A program made the position numbers and the translations under genes. A stretch of 64,000 nucleotides of DNA from Echinarachnius parma (taxonomy: Eukaryota > Echinodermata > Echinoidea > Clypeasteroida > Echinarachniidae), in NCBI GenBank assembly GCA_037951105.1, contig JBAMJV010000850.1:43485-107484 (forward strand). Direction: 5' to 3'. This document shows positions 1 through 10,546 of this stretch, piece by piece. Numbering within the stretch: the stretch's first letter is position 1; the number at the start of each line of letters is the position of its first letter. A model generated the notes under the pieces. It saw only the letters and a program-made list of their open reading frames with translations. It ran no database searches and was not told where the DNA came from.

Positions 1-140
1 ATGAGCACTCATACGATCAAACAGTGACAGAGTTCAAATATAATTACTCATCAATATATTAATGAATGACTTTGTTCATTCCTTGTTAATCACTGACAAG
101 CGTTCAAAGAGCAAACATTAATTTTACCTCATCGGTCAAC

Positions 141-800
141 ATGCATACCTGTCCACTGTGTCACAAAATGTTCAGCAGACAGTATAATTTGAAAAGACAC
201 ACTGAAACTATCCATGCAGAAGAGGGGTCTGAGATGGATCATAATGAACATGACATGTACAATGTAGGTTGTCATAACAAACGGTTTACCGAGGATACAA
301 TGATCAATGCGAGAGCCATGGAAAGATCCGATAGCGAGTCTATCGAAAGTGAGCACAACGATTCTGATGGAGACGATAACTCGTCACAAAGTGAAGGAGA
401 AACTGAATGCAGTTCTGATCTAGAAGACAATACAGCTTTTCGAGACTGGTTGGACGACGCCAAAGAAACAACAAATGACTCATGGACTGCGAAATATGAA
501 AAATATATACAAGAGGGCTTGAGTGAAGAGAACGCAAGGGAGAAAGCCAATATAAAAACATTGTGGGCGGTCAAAAGATACTTTTTTGAGACCTATAAAG
601 ATTTTCTTTTCAGTTATTTTCATCTTAAAGATGACGTAACTCATGAAGAAGTAGTTGATGAAGTCCAAGGGAAGATAGAAAAAGGCATGGGTCTTGATAA
701 AGCCTTGCGCAGAGTATTACCTAAACATCATTTTAAATTTAATGCATTGTTCCATCAAACTAATGATCTAGAGGATGATGGTGAAGATGATAGTGATTGA
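141..800 (+). CDS. Hypothetical protein with one N-terminal C2H2 zinc finger
   Basis: Intronless frame of 219 aa. Residues 4-25 form one classical C2H2 finger (C4, C7, then 12 residues, H20, 4 residues, H25), so nucleic-acid binding is likely. Residues about 60-110 are strongly acidic and Ser/Asp/Glu-rich. Residues about 110-205 look helical and contain W, Y and charged residues (WTAKYEKYIQEGLSEENARE). The C-terminus is again acidic. The start is the first Met, immediately before the finger. Possible polyadenylation signals AATAAA lie at 988-993 and 1012-1017, which supports a short 3' UTR. I recall similar short one-finger acidic proteins as multicopy families in cnidarians and lancelets, but cannot verify that here; they may be mobile-element associated. 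Function unknown. The upstream 140 bases show no recognisable promoter element. Confidence 0.6.
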   Translation: MHTCPLCHKMFSRQYNLKRHTETIHAEEGSEMDHNEHDMYNVGCHNKRFTEDTMINARAMERSDSESIESEHNDSDGDDNSSQSEGETECSSDLEDNTAFRDWLDDAKETTNDSWTAKYEKYIQEGLSEENAREKANIKTLWAVKRYFFETYKDFLFSYFHLKDDVTHEEVVDEVQGKIEKGMGLDKALRRVLPKHHFKFNALFHQTNDLEDDGEDDSD

Positions 801-1890
801 TAATTCGCTGACCTACTATTAATGTCTTATTAGAAATTTTAAAAACGGTTCATAGTGAGACAGTTATCATTATTTATGCATTTTAAATATGATAGAATAC
901 ATTCCTGTATTTTGTTTTCAATGATAGCAAACAATTAATGTATTGTAGTTTGCCCAACCCCTTGATAGTTTTGCAATTGTATTTTGTAATAAAAATCACA
1001 TTATTGACAATAATAAAAGTATCCTATAAAAAGGCAATTTGTAGTTGTTATGTTAGTATAAAAATATAGTTATATTGGCTTACAATAAACAGCAAATACA
1101 TCAACTAATGCACAATAATAATAATATACATTTATATAGCACATATTGCAAAAAGCCACTAAGCGGTTAAATAATTACCTAATCATTATTACTCATGGTC
1201 ATCATACTGGTACATTTCCAACCCATACAATGATATTGCGTACTTTTCAACTCCACAGGGGGCATACTAGCCGAGCTGACACTGATGATGGCACTAAGAC
1301 TAAATACACCCCCCCCCCCCCCCCCCCCCCCTCTGACCATAGTACCCATCTATACATTTGGGTAGAGAGCAAACAGTTGTGAAATTATTGTCTTGCTGAA
1401 TGACAACCGTTGTGGACCTACATTGTAATATTTTCAATTTCATATGTACATTTTGTTACGTATTGTATAATAAACTGATTTAAACGAATAAATGACTGTG
1501 TGACTGGTTGTTATTTTGTGTTTGTAGTATAAAATGTTGTATGTCTGTCTGTTAATTGTTAGTTTGAAGGAAAATCAAATTGTATGCATTCCGCAATGTA
1601 GTTTGTAACATTTCAAGTAATGCAAATGTTTAAGTATCGATCATTATATCGCCCCTTGATAAGAAGTTCTCCATAAAATCACTATTCGGTGCTGCCCTCT
1701 GATGTTCACCATGTTAATAAACCCCAAAATGACAATGCTATTCACACGCATTAACTACAAAATATATATCCCTGTTATTATTCATCACATAAGTTTAATC
1801 AATTATAACTATACCGCCCTCTACGATATGATATAACTCCCCCCCCCCCCCCCCCCCCCCCCCAAACACTCATACAATTAGAGCTGGCGT
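801..1890. other. Intergenic, AT-rich, with two long poly-C runs
   Basis: No gene seen. It holds the likely 3' UTR of the zinc-finger ORF and two uninterrupted C tracts, 1309-1331 (23 C) and 1839-1863 (25 C). Confidence 0.6.
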
Positions 1891-2441
1891 ATGTAATGTT
1901 CGGCGTTTCGCGTAGACGAGATTTTTGTCGAGTTTATAACTCTTATCCTGAGGTGCGCGCGATCACGAGCGACCCTGTAGTGTGAAAACCTGACGTTGGG
2001 GCGCCCTGTCGATAATCGACCGTACCACGCAAAAAAAATAAATTATAATTATCAACTGTACAAGAAACACGCGCGTGTAATAATGTCTGCATGTATTGTG
2101 TGTGCGTCCGACGTACACTCGCTCGTAGTCGCGTGTGCCGCATCGGTGCTTTACGTGTAAAGAAGTCAGCCAAGGAAGTTGGCTACTTTTCGCGTCACTA
2201 ACCCATTCAACCATGGGCCCCGCCCATGACATTTCGCTTCAGTGCGTACCCCCTTTTGCCTGTCTACTCTATCCAATGACTGGCAATGATCATACATCGC
2301 TACCCCAGCCAATCAGTGCCCCCCGCTCCGGAGACAACCGACTCAGTATACGGCTTTTTGTTCCATCGCGCATCCGGTGGCGTCCCTTTTGGCTTTTTAG
2401 CTTTTTGGAGCAGGCATTTCAAAGTACGTTTTCGTCGTAAC
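1890..2441 (+). promoter_or_regulatory. CpG-rich promoter-like region
   Basis: Composition switches abruptly from AT-rich to CpG-rich, with many CG dinucleotides from 1895 onward. A GC-box-like word (CCCCGCCC) lies near 2219 and a CCAAT box (CCAATCAG) near 2309. An ATG in good context follows at 2442. These are promoter-like traits on the plus strand, but no transcript can be shown from sequence alone. Confidence 0.35.
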
Positions 2442-2512
2442 ATGACGTACCAGTACCGCGCTCGCTCCCCATCGGCATCGCCTCGGTCAAAGTCTCAAAG
2501 ATATTGTCAAAG
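2442..2512 (+). CDS. Possible first coding exon, RS-rich N-terminus
   Basis: After the CpG-rich region an ATG with A at -3 (AACATGA) opens a short RS-rich peptide (MTYQYRARSPSASPRSKSQR at its start). A possible but weak donor (CAAAG|GTTTGG) follows at 2512/2513. The sequence then changes sharply to a T-rich tract, as often seen at an exon/intron boundary. No matching downstream exon was found, so this may be noise. Confidence 0.2.
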
Positions 2513-3830
2513 GTTTGGTATAATTTGCATTTTGTTGCTGTTTTATCATCTTTTCATTCAATTTCGCTTCATTTCGTATCATATTTGTCAAACCATTTCA
2601 CTGTTTATGTATTTTCGTTGTAGCTTTCCCACCTTTTTGCTTCATTTCGTATCATATTTGTTGCTCCATTTCATTATATCATGTATTTTTTTTTGTTCGT
2701 ATTTCAAAACCGTTTCTTTTAAAACTTGTTTTTGTTTTTCTCATGCGCTCGTGTTTTCTTCCACGCACTTTCCGACTTTCTATCATTTTTTCTCTCATCT
2801 ATTTTTATATGGTTCGCTTTCAATTTATCAATTCTTTACTAACAAACATCATGTATTCATTAGTCTATTTTTTTTCTTTCTTTTCGTTGGTTGTACCAAC
2901 GTTAACCGATCATTTCAATCTCTTTATTTTCCTCACGTACAATCCGTTTTCTTTGTATTTGTCTTACACTGTTTAAGTTTCATATTAGCTTTCTCTACTC
3001 CCCCTTCATTCAGTGCTACCATCAATCGTTCAATCTTTCCTTTATTCGTTCGCTTTTCATGTACACCATTTTGAATATCTCGTTTGTCGCTCTTTCATTT
3101 ATTTATTTGTCACATTTCTCTATTTTTTATTTTAGTTCAGTCTTTATACCTACCATTTAATGTTGCCGCGTCATTTTGTATTAATTTCCTTCTTTTCTTC
3201 CCGGCTATATCACTATCTCCTTCCGGTCAAAGTACGGAGGGGTACCCTCTTTCTCTCTCTCTTCCTGCGGGTATATCTACCCCTGCCTACCATGGACTTT
3301 AAATCTCCTGGTATTCGTCACATCCGTCCATACCTACCCATATCTTTAATTTTACTGGTGCACCTACCCCATCCACATGTTGTAATACCCAATATATTTC
3401 ACTCGATTCTCTCCACCAAACGTATATCTTTCATTTTGTATGCGTTCACACTGTTTCACACTTATTCGTTTTCATTCACACACATCGTTCCTTGCCTGTT
3501 TTACGTTTAGTTTATCTCACCCTACCACTCGTATATTGTCTTTCAATTTGTACGCGTTCACACTTATTCGTTTTCATTCACACATATAGTCGTTCCTATA
3601 TTTGCGTTTATTCATTCCTTCGATCGTCACCCCATCAACTCATTCTTCCATCATATATTTCATTCTTCACGTTCATACTATTTCCATCTCAAACCCTTAT
3701 TCATTTTATTCATACCTATTCTCTTCATTTATCTACATTCTTTCTCAGCATATCATTCGTTCATATTCGTTTCCTCAATTTTCCTATCAACAACCTTTGA
3801 CAATTCAGACCACGCCATCCTAAACTGCCG
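2513..3830. other. Strand-asymmetric T/C-rich tract
   Basis: About 1.3 kb in which the plus strand is overwhelmingly T and C, with recurring words such as TTCATTC, TTCGTTTTCATTCACAC and CATTTCGTATCATATTTG (the last repeated near 2570 and 2643). Long frames here read as Phe/Ser/Leu/His-rich low complexity and are composition artefacts. No gene supported. Confidence 0.6.
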
Positions 3831-4004
3831 CGCTCGATGAAAAATCCCCCGATGCAAATTTCCCTTAGCAACTCATTGCTACCGGAAAACAATACCCTCA
3901 TAATTACAGATATCCCGTTACGTAACGCTTTATCTCTAAAGTGATGCGTCACCGGAAAACAATACCCTCATTAATCAGCATTTTCTCACAGTTATTACGT
4001 AACG

Positions 4005-4077
4005 AGGTCAAAGGTCACTTCCGGCACAGCGAGACGGGTCATACTACTTTGCTGTTCTACATAAATGAGTATAAAAG
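4005..4077 (+). promoter_or_regulatory. Promoter-like cluster: DR1 element, ETS site, TATA box
   Basis: AGGTCAAAGGTCA at 4005-4017 is a perfect DR1 nuclear-receptor half-site pair (RXR/HNF4 type). It runs directly into ACTTCCGG, an inverted ETS core, at 4016-4023. TATAAAAG lies at 4070-4077. Just upstream a GGAAAACAATACCCTCAT word is repeated near 3884 and 3955. No coding region follows directly; the next gene starts at 5064. Confidence 0.35.
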
Positions 4078-4109
4078 GTGAACGGCCTCATGACTAATTT
4101 ATACAGTAT

Positions 4110-4905
4110 ACCTTTTCTCCAATAATACCAATATGCTAAAAACATAAAATGTATATTATGTTGTTCTATCATTTTAAACACCATTATGTTCTTGCATTGG
4201 CAAGAACTGCCTTTAAAGGAAACCAAATCCTTTCATACAAGTCCTGCTGTGATAAAAGAAGGATATCCACCCTACCAATTCACCCACAAATTATCTAACA
4301 TAGTTATTTCATAAGAGGACAATTTGCGACTTGCTGGGTGCATCTACAGCTCTTGAATCGCGCTTCGCACCGCGCCATGATTTTGATCTTCGCCGAATCG
4401 ATGACGTGTAAAAGGACCTTCCCTAATATGGTCAGGTCTTCAAGACAAGAAAGACTTCATTTATCGAATTAAAAAAAAAAATTTTCCGAACAAAATAGCA
4501 TGTTTTGATTGATAAATATAATAATTATGCAAAATAACTTATTTGTAAATTTTATTGACATATTTCTCGAAAAGAATACGTATACAAAGCATCAGGTTTA
4601 CCTTCTTTTTCGAACGAGACTGAATGGTCTTGAGATTTTTTGTAAACAACTTTGACGTACGCGTACGCGTCCGTAATTTGGTGTAGTATAAAACATTTCT
4701 CATTATATTATATAATTTTGTCAATAAAAAATGATTGAATAAAGTTATGATATTTGCATTAATTCTTGACTCGTATCTATTTTTTCCGTTGTGTATTTAT
4801 GATTTTAAAAAAAGCTTGGTAAATTATAATACAATATTTTGAATAAAAGTAACGATCATGCATGCAAACGTTGCTGATTTGGCTTCTGCTGTACGACCGT
4901 GTATA
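4110..4905. other. AT-rich intergenic, nothing recognised
   Basis: No gene or clear repeat. It contains a short palindrome (GTACGCGTACGC) near 4660. Confidence 0.5.
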
Positions 4906-4911
4906 TGTGCA

Positions 4912-4917
4912 TATAAA
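4912..4917 (+). promoter_or_regulatory. Possible TATA box for the P2X7-domain gene
   Basis: TATAAA (in GCATATAAACTAC) lies about 150 bp upstream of the start codon at 5064, leaving room for a short 5' UTR. Position is the only support. Confidence 0.3.
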
Positions 4918-5063
4918 CTACAACGTTCGTTCGGCAGCCTATACTAGCTTTATCAATAGTGAAATCGAATCATATATCCGATAAAATTCTCGCGTTTTCG
5001 TATATTTTTCAATAAAAGAATTCATATTGGATTGTTGATTAGATATTGTAAATTATAACTACA

Positions 5064-6424
5064 ATGGAGTCGGCTAATGGGCAAGCCCAAGGTGGAGTTG
5101 AGCCGTATAACTTTGAACCGATGTTCACCCCCGCGGAGATAGCAGCGAGAACGGAGGAGCGAGAGAGCGATTCGGATGGGGATGAGGACCCACCACCGCC
5201 GCCTGAAGATCGCATGCAGAATGACGGCTGGTGCGAGTGTGGAAGTTGTCGGCCCGTTGATAGAGCCATTCAGTGCCGTTGCTGCAGGGAGGTGCCGAAC
5301 TGTTCTCGGATGATGGACAGGGACAATGTCGGTTGTATTACCCTACATAAAGACTTTAACAAGATATGCCTGGAGCCAGCAGTTCTCAGGACTGCTCTTG
5401 TAGCTAGATTAGATTGCCGTGGTGGACATCGCGGAAGATTGCCGGAGGAACTTGATTCCGAGTAAGTAAGATTAAGACTATGATTCTATGAATTATGATC
5501 CGACTCATATTTACTTTCAAATTCAATCACTGTGTTTTACTTTTAGAACTTGTAGCTGTTTAAAATTAGGGATAATAGTAATAAGCCAAATGCACAATTA
5601 CGTTACTTTCTTTGACGTCGTAGTCTTGCTTAGAGTTAGTCTTAATTATCTCGAGCAGTCAAAGTAACAGAGTCTAGCTTGAAAGTTGGTTACAAATTTT
5701 GGCGCTAAATCAGAAAATGCATTTTCACACGCCCTAACCATAACCCTAACCTAACCAGGCATATAGTATACATACAAAATTTCGCAGGAACATGTTTGTA
5801 GATGTGCGATAAGGAGTTATATCCCCTTCAAAATCAAACAGATTGTTTTATTTTGTTTACTTGTAGTTGTACTACACACTAAAACCCCCATGTACGTCGG
5901 CGCTACACAAATTACTACTATGAGAAGAATGATAACTTACCTCAATCGAGTTTTATCGCTGCAATAATGACGGCCACCATGCTCATCGCAAACTCATCGG
6001 CATCGCACATGTGCTATGAGATGCGGATGAGTTGACGTTGAGTGGTACGTGGTGGCCGCCTTGTAAAATTTTGATTTTTAATGAACTGGTATATCAATGC
6101 ATCGATGAGGTTCATGATATGATAAGTTTTATCGGACCAATTTGCTTGTCTAGATCAGTAATCTATGAGCTAATTGAAATTATTATTTTTCTTTTGTTAT
6201 TTTCATATATTTCATAATGCAGGTCGTACCGTTATTGTGCCTACCGGTTGTTTACGTACTGGGTACATGATCTTCTGGGGAGACGAAACCGGAGGGTGAT
6301 CCCTGCATGCGCCGTTCTCCGCATCCGCGCCACTTTCCCAGCTGCTGAAGGACGCAACTACGTGGGATTTCGATATCTACCTGATGGCGAAGTGTTGGAA
6401 GTGCCGGAGGAATTTGCCATCTAG
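5064..6424 (+). CDS. P2X7 C-terminal (ballast) domain-like protein, two exons
   Basis: Exon 1 is 5064-5461 and exon 2 is 6223-6424. The intron of 761 bp has donor GA|GTAAGT and acceptor ATGCAG|GT and splits one Glu codon. The product is 199 aa. After an acidic, Pro-rich N-terminus (about residues 1-55) comes a cysteine-rich core (WCECGSC near 57, then QCRCC, then single Cys). It is followed by the helical stretch YRLFTYWVHDLLGRRNRRV and VLRIRATFP.AEG.NYVGF. This order matches the intracellular zinc/GDP-binding ballast domain of the P2X7 receptor (P2RX7_C family), here without the ion channel. Stand-alone versions are known in many invertebrates; their function is unclear. The intron carries a dispersed repeat (5732-6035). 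Confidence 0.8.
5732..6035 (+). repeat. Dispersed repeat, copy 1 (intronic)
   Basis: Shares ordered blocks with 19740-20155: AGGAACATGTTTGTAGATGT, ACCCCCATGT, GAATGATAACTTAC and CGCTGCAATAATGACGGCCA. Its left edge has a short degenerate telomere-like run (CCCTAACCATAACCCTAACC) at 5732-5751. Confidence 0.6.
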
Positions 6425-7184
6425 ATGAGACGATGTTTTATATTTTTACAGACAGTTTGCAGTAAATTATTTTGTATTGTTCTCCATAATTATGTGGAAA
6501 CCTGGTGATGGGTCAAAGTGACCATTCCTTGTATCAAAATATGCATTTTTTTCTTCAAAGCAATTTGGTGACTGAATTACATGTACAACTGCATGTTGAC
6601 TTTTGTTGATCTATGTTCTAATGAATACATCTTAAATCTATTGTCTATTGAATTTGTTTCACATTTTTATCTGCTAAGTCTAAGATATCTCCCCCCCCCC
6701 CCCCCAACAAAACTATCCAGCATTGTCTTTTAACATCATAATAACATTTAAGAAAATATATTTTCTCCCCAACTGAGTACCGTAGTGTATTGACATTGGA
6801 CGTTTATCACTGAAACCCCTTCCATGGTGAGTGGGCATTGTTTAAAACTTGTTTATGTTTTATATTTGTCAACCTTTAATAGCACATACCTAAGTACAAT
6901 TTCTCTGTCAGTGGTGTTATCTTATTATGGGATTGTTGTTTGTATGGTTGAGCAGTATGAAGCTGCGTGTCAATTTCGGAACAGAACTCTATTTGAATAG
7001 GAAGGCATTTTCAAGTTTGGTATGTGTCTATTTTCAAAACTAATGTACAGTAGATACATTTAATTTAGCAAGAATCTATTTCAGGTATTTTCATTTGTGT
7101 AGAGAGACTAGATAATTACAGTAACTAAACCTGTGTGTATTTTTTGCTGTAACAGGCTTCATGAGGAGTAGGTGATGAGCATGT
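6425..7184. other. 3' flank of the P2X7-domain gene
   Basis: AT-rich, with a C tract near 6692-6706. No gene or signal recognised. Confidence 0.5.
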
Positions 7185-7330
7185 TCAGTGGTACCTTGTT
7201 ACAACAAGGTCCTTTAGCCATGAGAATGACCGTGTTATGAGGTTTATTATACAGGGAAACCTTGTTATAACAAGGGTTTATTATCATACAGGGAAACCTT
7301 GTTATAACAAGGTAATCACGACTATGGATT
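7185..7330 (+). repeat. Tandem Tigger/pogo-type terminal repeats
   Basis: Several copies of CAGGGAAACCTTGTTATAAC and its palindromic core ACCTTGTTATAACAAGGT. Two are in direct tandem around 7250 and 7292, each preceded by TTATNATA. The form resembles pogo/Tigger (Tc1/mariner superfamily) termini; the assignment is by recall of that terminus type. Confidence 0.5.
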
Positions 7331-7402
7331 TTACCTTGTTATGACCAAGCTTGTTTTCCTAATTCATACATGGAGCACGGTTTTGGAAACTTGTTATCCC
7401 AC

Positions 7403-8340
7403 CTCGGTTCCACTGTACTTGTATGAAGTCTAATACAGTAACTCTGCACTGTCCATTTCTGAAGAGGTAAACAGATGTGCATGCCCAGTATATAATTTTT
7501 GTTTTGCAAGTTCTAAATTTTAATGGTACTGTACAATACATTTCTGTATTCCCATGAAATTGATATTTGTGTACTTGAGGATTCAGGATATAAAAAGCTA
7601 AAAATATCATTGCATGCAATTTTGGCATTTGGCATGTCATACCGTCAACCAGTCTGATTTTGTCATATTTAGTCAAATTTTAAACTCATAAACGGTACTA
7701 CAGGGAAACTCCGTTATAACTTGATAGTGGAGACTATCAAATTTACCTTTGTTTTAAGCGGTACCTTGTTGTAAACATTTTAATTAACGTACATGTATGA
7801 ATCTGGACCAAGGATTCTCCTCCTTTAAAGCAAGCTTGTTACAACGGGGTTTCACTGTATATATACTTTGTGTAAATTTGTAATAATCGGCACTGAGCAA
7901 GGATTATTGATTATTTTAGGATTTTATTGTTGATGATGGTTTATGGTCTCACGTTGTATAAGGTTCCACTGTACTTGTATGAAGTCTAACACAATTCAAT
8001 AACTCTGCACAATCCATTTCTCACGAGGCAAACAAATGTGCATGCTCGGTATATTTTTGTTTTCGCAAATTACTTCTAAATTTTATTGATAATATACAAT
8101 ACATTTCTGTATTCACATGAAATTGATATTTGTGTACTTGAGGATTTCTGATATAAAAACGCTGAAAATATTGCATACAATTTGGGTGTTTGGTATGTCA
8201 TACCTGTCAGATTTTGTCATATTAAGTCAGAATTGTTTACTCATAAACGGTATTATACATATTTTGTGTAAACTTGTAAGAAACGGCAGTAAGCAATAAC
8301 TATTAATGGATTTTGTTGTTGACGCTTTATGGTCTCCTTT
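7403..8340 (+). repeat. Diverged tandem duplication, about 0.4-kb unit
   Basis: Unit 1 (about 7403-7956) and unit 2 (about 7962-8340) align over their length. Shared blocks include GGTTCCACTGTACTTGTATG, CAATACATTTCTGTATTC, TTGATATTTGTGTACTTGAG and ACTCATAAACGGTA. Unit 1 is longer because it carries the 157-bp MITE at 7701-7857; unit 2 is the empty site. Confidence 0.75.
7701..7857 (+). mobile_element. Tigger/pogo-like MITE with TA duplication
   Basis: Begins CAGGGAAACTCCGTTATAAC and ends ACAACGGGGTTTCACTG, an inverted terminal repeat flanked by TA (7699-7700 and 7858-7859). The duplicated unit at about 8254 lacks it, which confirms the boundaries. Confidence 0.7.
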
Positions 8341-8729
8341 GTGGATAGAGATCAAATACCTTGTAATCCTACATGTAAATCTCAAATATTTTTGGACTGA
8401 TAATCATTGTGCACCAGTGCCAAGATTAAATCAAGTTGAATGTGTACAGAATTTCATCAAAATATTTATCCAACAGCTAAATTTTAGAAAGAAAATTGTA
8501 ACCTAAAATACATCTTTTTGTTTGTACAAAAAAATAAAATGAGAATGCATTCAAATTAAACTTTTGGTTCCATTTATTTATGGTCATCAACCTCTCACCC
8601 TTTTTATGGTTTAAGAAGTAACATGTATTTACGAGATACTCTTTTACCATAAATATGGTGATTAACATACATGCAACTCTGCCAAAGTCAAATCTCTTGG
8701 GACTGAAGATTATCTTGTTATTACAGGGT

Positions 8730-9823
8730 TGGCAGAGTTGACTGTATATAAAGAAACCTCAAACACCTTGGTTTCATAGAACTCCTGTTACTTTATATAA
8801 TACAAAATACACAATACTCTCGATCGAGAAATTTTTTGCAATATTGGGTACCTTGTTAAAAATGAGGTTCTATTGCAATGATAGCTACTACATTGTACAT
8901 TATTAGCCCTCTGCAAACAGAGCCAAGAAAAAGCCTTGGCTTCAAAATTTGTCTTTTGAGGGGTAAAACAATACAGGGGGAACCTTGTTATAAACCAAGG
9001 CTCGACACTCGCGCTGGCCCGGGGCCAGTGAAATTGCACTTGGGGCCAGCAAAGTGAATCAAAATAATATTTTGGTGGCCCAATCGGGCAAGCAGAATTT
9101 ATAACCCGACATCGACGAAATGAAAAAAATTCTCGATTTCTTTTATGTCAAGCTTCATCAGTAATCACAGTTTTGATGAGGCAAGAGTGATATTTTGAAT
9201 AGTAAAAAGCTCACTCATGAAATACAATTTTGGGGACAGTAAATGGTCTTTCAGGCCACCAGAATCTGGGAAAAATTGATTTCACTGGCCCGACCGGGCC
9301 ACCAATTAAATATGTGAGTGTGGAGCCCTGTATAAACAATACAACAAATTTACAATCGAGACCAAAGGATTGTCCTCGTTATAACAGGGTTTCTCTATAT
9401 ATAAGTGGAGAGGACTTCAATAGACCTTTGATAGATATTCAAATGCAGCTTCGACTGAGGCAGAGTTGACTGTATATAATGAAACCTCATACAACTTGGT
9501 TTCACAGAACTATGTTACTTTATACATCATTACATTTGTTACATTATAACAAGGTGGTTGGGTCCATCGATTAAGCAGTACCTTGTTACAAACAGCAGAA
9601 TCAATAACACAAATTTACAATCGGGGACCAAAGAATTATCCTCGTTATTACCGGTACCTCTTTGTAAGCGACCTCGTTATAAGGGGGTTTCCCTGTATGA
9701 TACAAAATACATACTCTCAATCAGTAAAAATTTTTACAATATTGGGTACTTTGTTAGAAATGAGGTTCCATCAGAATGATAGCTACTACATCGTACCTTA
9801 AAAGCCCTGTGCACACAGAGCAA
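8730..9823 (+). repeat. Second duplicated unit pair with MITE insertions
   Basis: 8730-8925 and 9460-9823 share GGCAGAGTTGACTGTATATA, TTGGTTTCA.AGAACT, ACAATATTGGGTAC.TTGTTA and GATAGCTACTACAT. The right copy is interrupted at about 9521-9697 by a Tigger-like end (CTCGTTATAAGGGGGTTTCC). Between them, 8970-9390 holds another pair of such termini around a GGCCCGACCGGGCCACCA repeat, also seen at about 9060 and, diverged, near 52370. No gene. Confidence 0.6.
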
Positions 9824-10414
9824 ACTCTCCCCAACTGAATTACATTCAATTTGCTTGTTAATGAAATGATTCTAGACTAGTTTTGGGGGCATGTTTACTG
9901 AGCTGACCAAACTGAAATCTAGTCAGATTTGGCCAAGTCGGCTCTGTGTTCAGAATGTGCAGGCTACTATTTGTAGTCGTTCTACAGATGGACGCCGTTT
10001 GGGAAAATACTGTGGGGCTTTAGCTCTTTGACTTTTGTATTAACCTAGGATCCACTTGCCATTTTTGTCAGTGAGACAGTCAGACCAGTGAAATAATTTC
10101 ATAACTTGCGATAGTTACAGTATTCACTTTTCAGATTAAAAAGTATACAGGGTGAAATTCAGGCTGTGGTACAGGTTTATAGCTTTTTGGTGACGGCATC
10201 CCATATGTTGGATGCAGACCGACGTCTTGAATGTCCAAATACCAAAATTCAACAACTTATTCAAAGTTATAAACCCCTATCACAGAAGGCTTTTTGATCT
10301 AAAGAGCAAGGTTTGAACAAATAAATATGACATTCATTTACCATCTTACTTTCCGATCACAGAAATAGAAATTAATCAATCCTTCATCAGATTTTGGCTC
10401 CAAAGCTACAAATA

Positions 10415-10546
10415 CAGGGAAACTGTTATAACTCGGTAGACAGTACCATAGATTTTAACCTCGTTTTAAGCAGTACCTCGTTAGAATCAATGGGACCAAA
10501 GGAATCTCAGTGCTATAAGGGACCTCGTTCTTACTGGGTTTCCCTG
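10415..10546 (+). mobile_element. Tigger/pogo-like MITE, 132 bp
   Basis: Starts CAGGGAAACTGTTATAAC, ends CTGGGTTTCCCTG, flanked by TA on both sides (10413-10414, 10547-10548). Same family as 7701-7857. Confidence 0.65.

Noticed and set aside
2286-3074. 262-aa plus-strand open frame
   Set aside because: It runs through a T/C-rich tract and is Phe/Ser/His-rich low complexity; no domain. Only the first part, at the CpG-rich region, is kept as a possible exon.
5732-5757. Interstitial telomere repeat
   Set aside because: Only about four degenerate CCCTAA-like units at the edge of a dispersed repeat; too short to claim.
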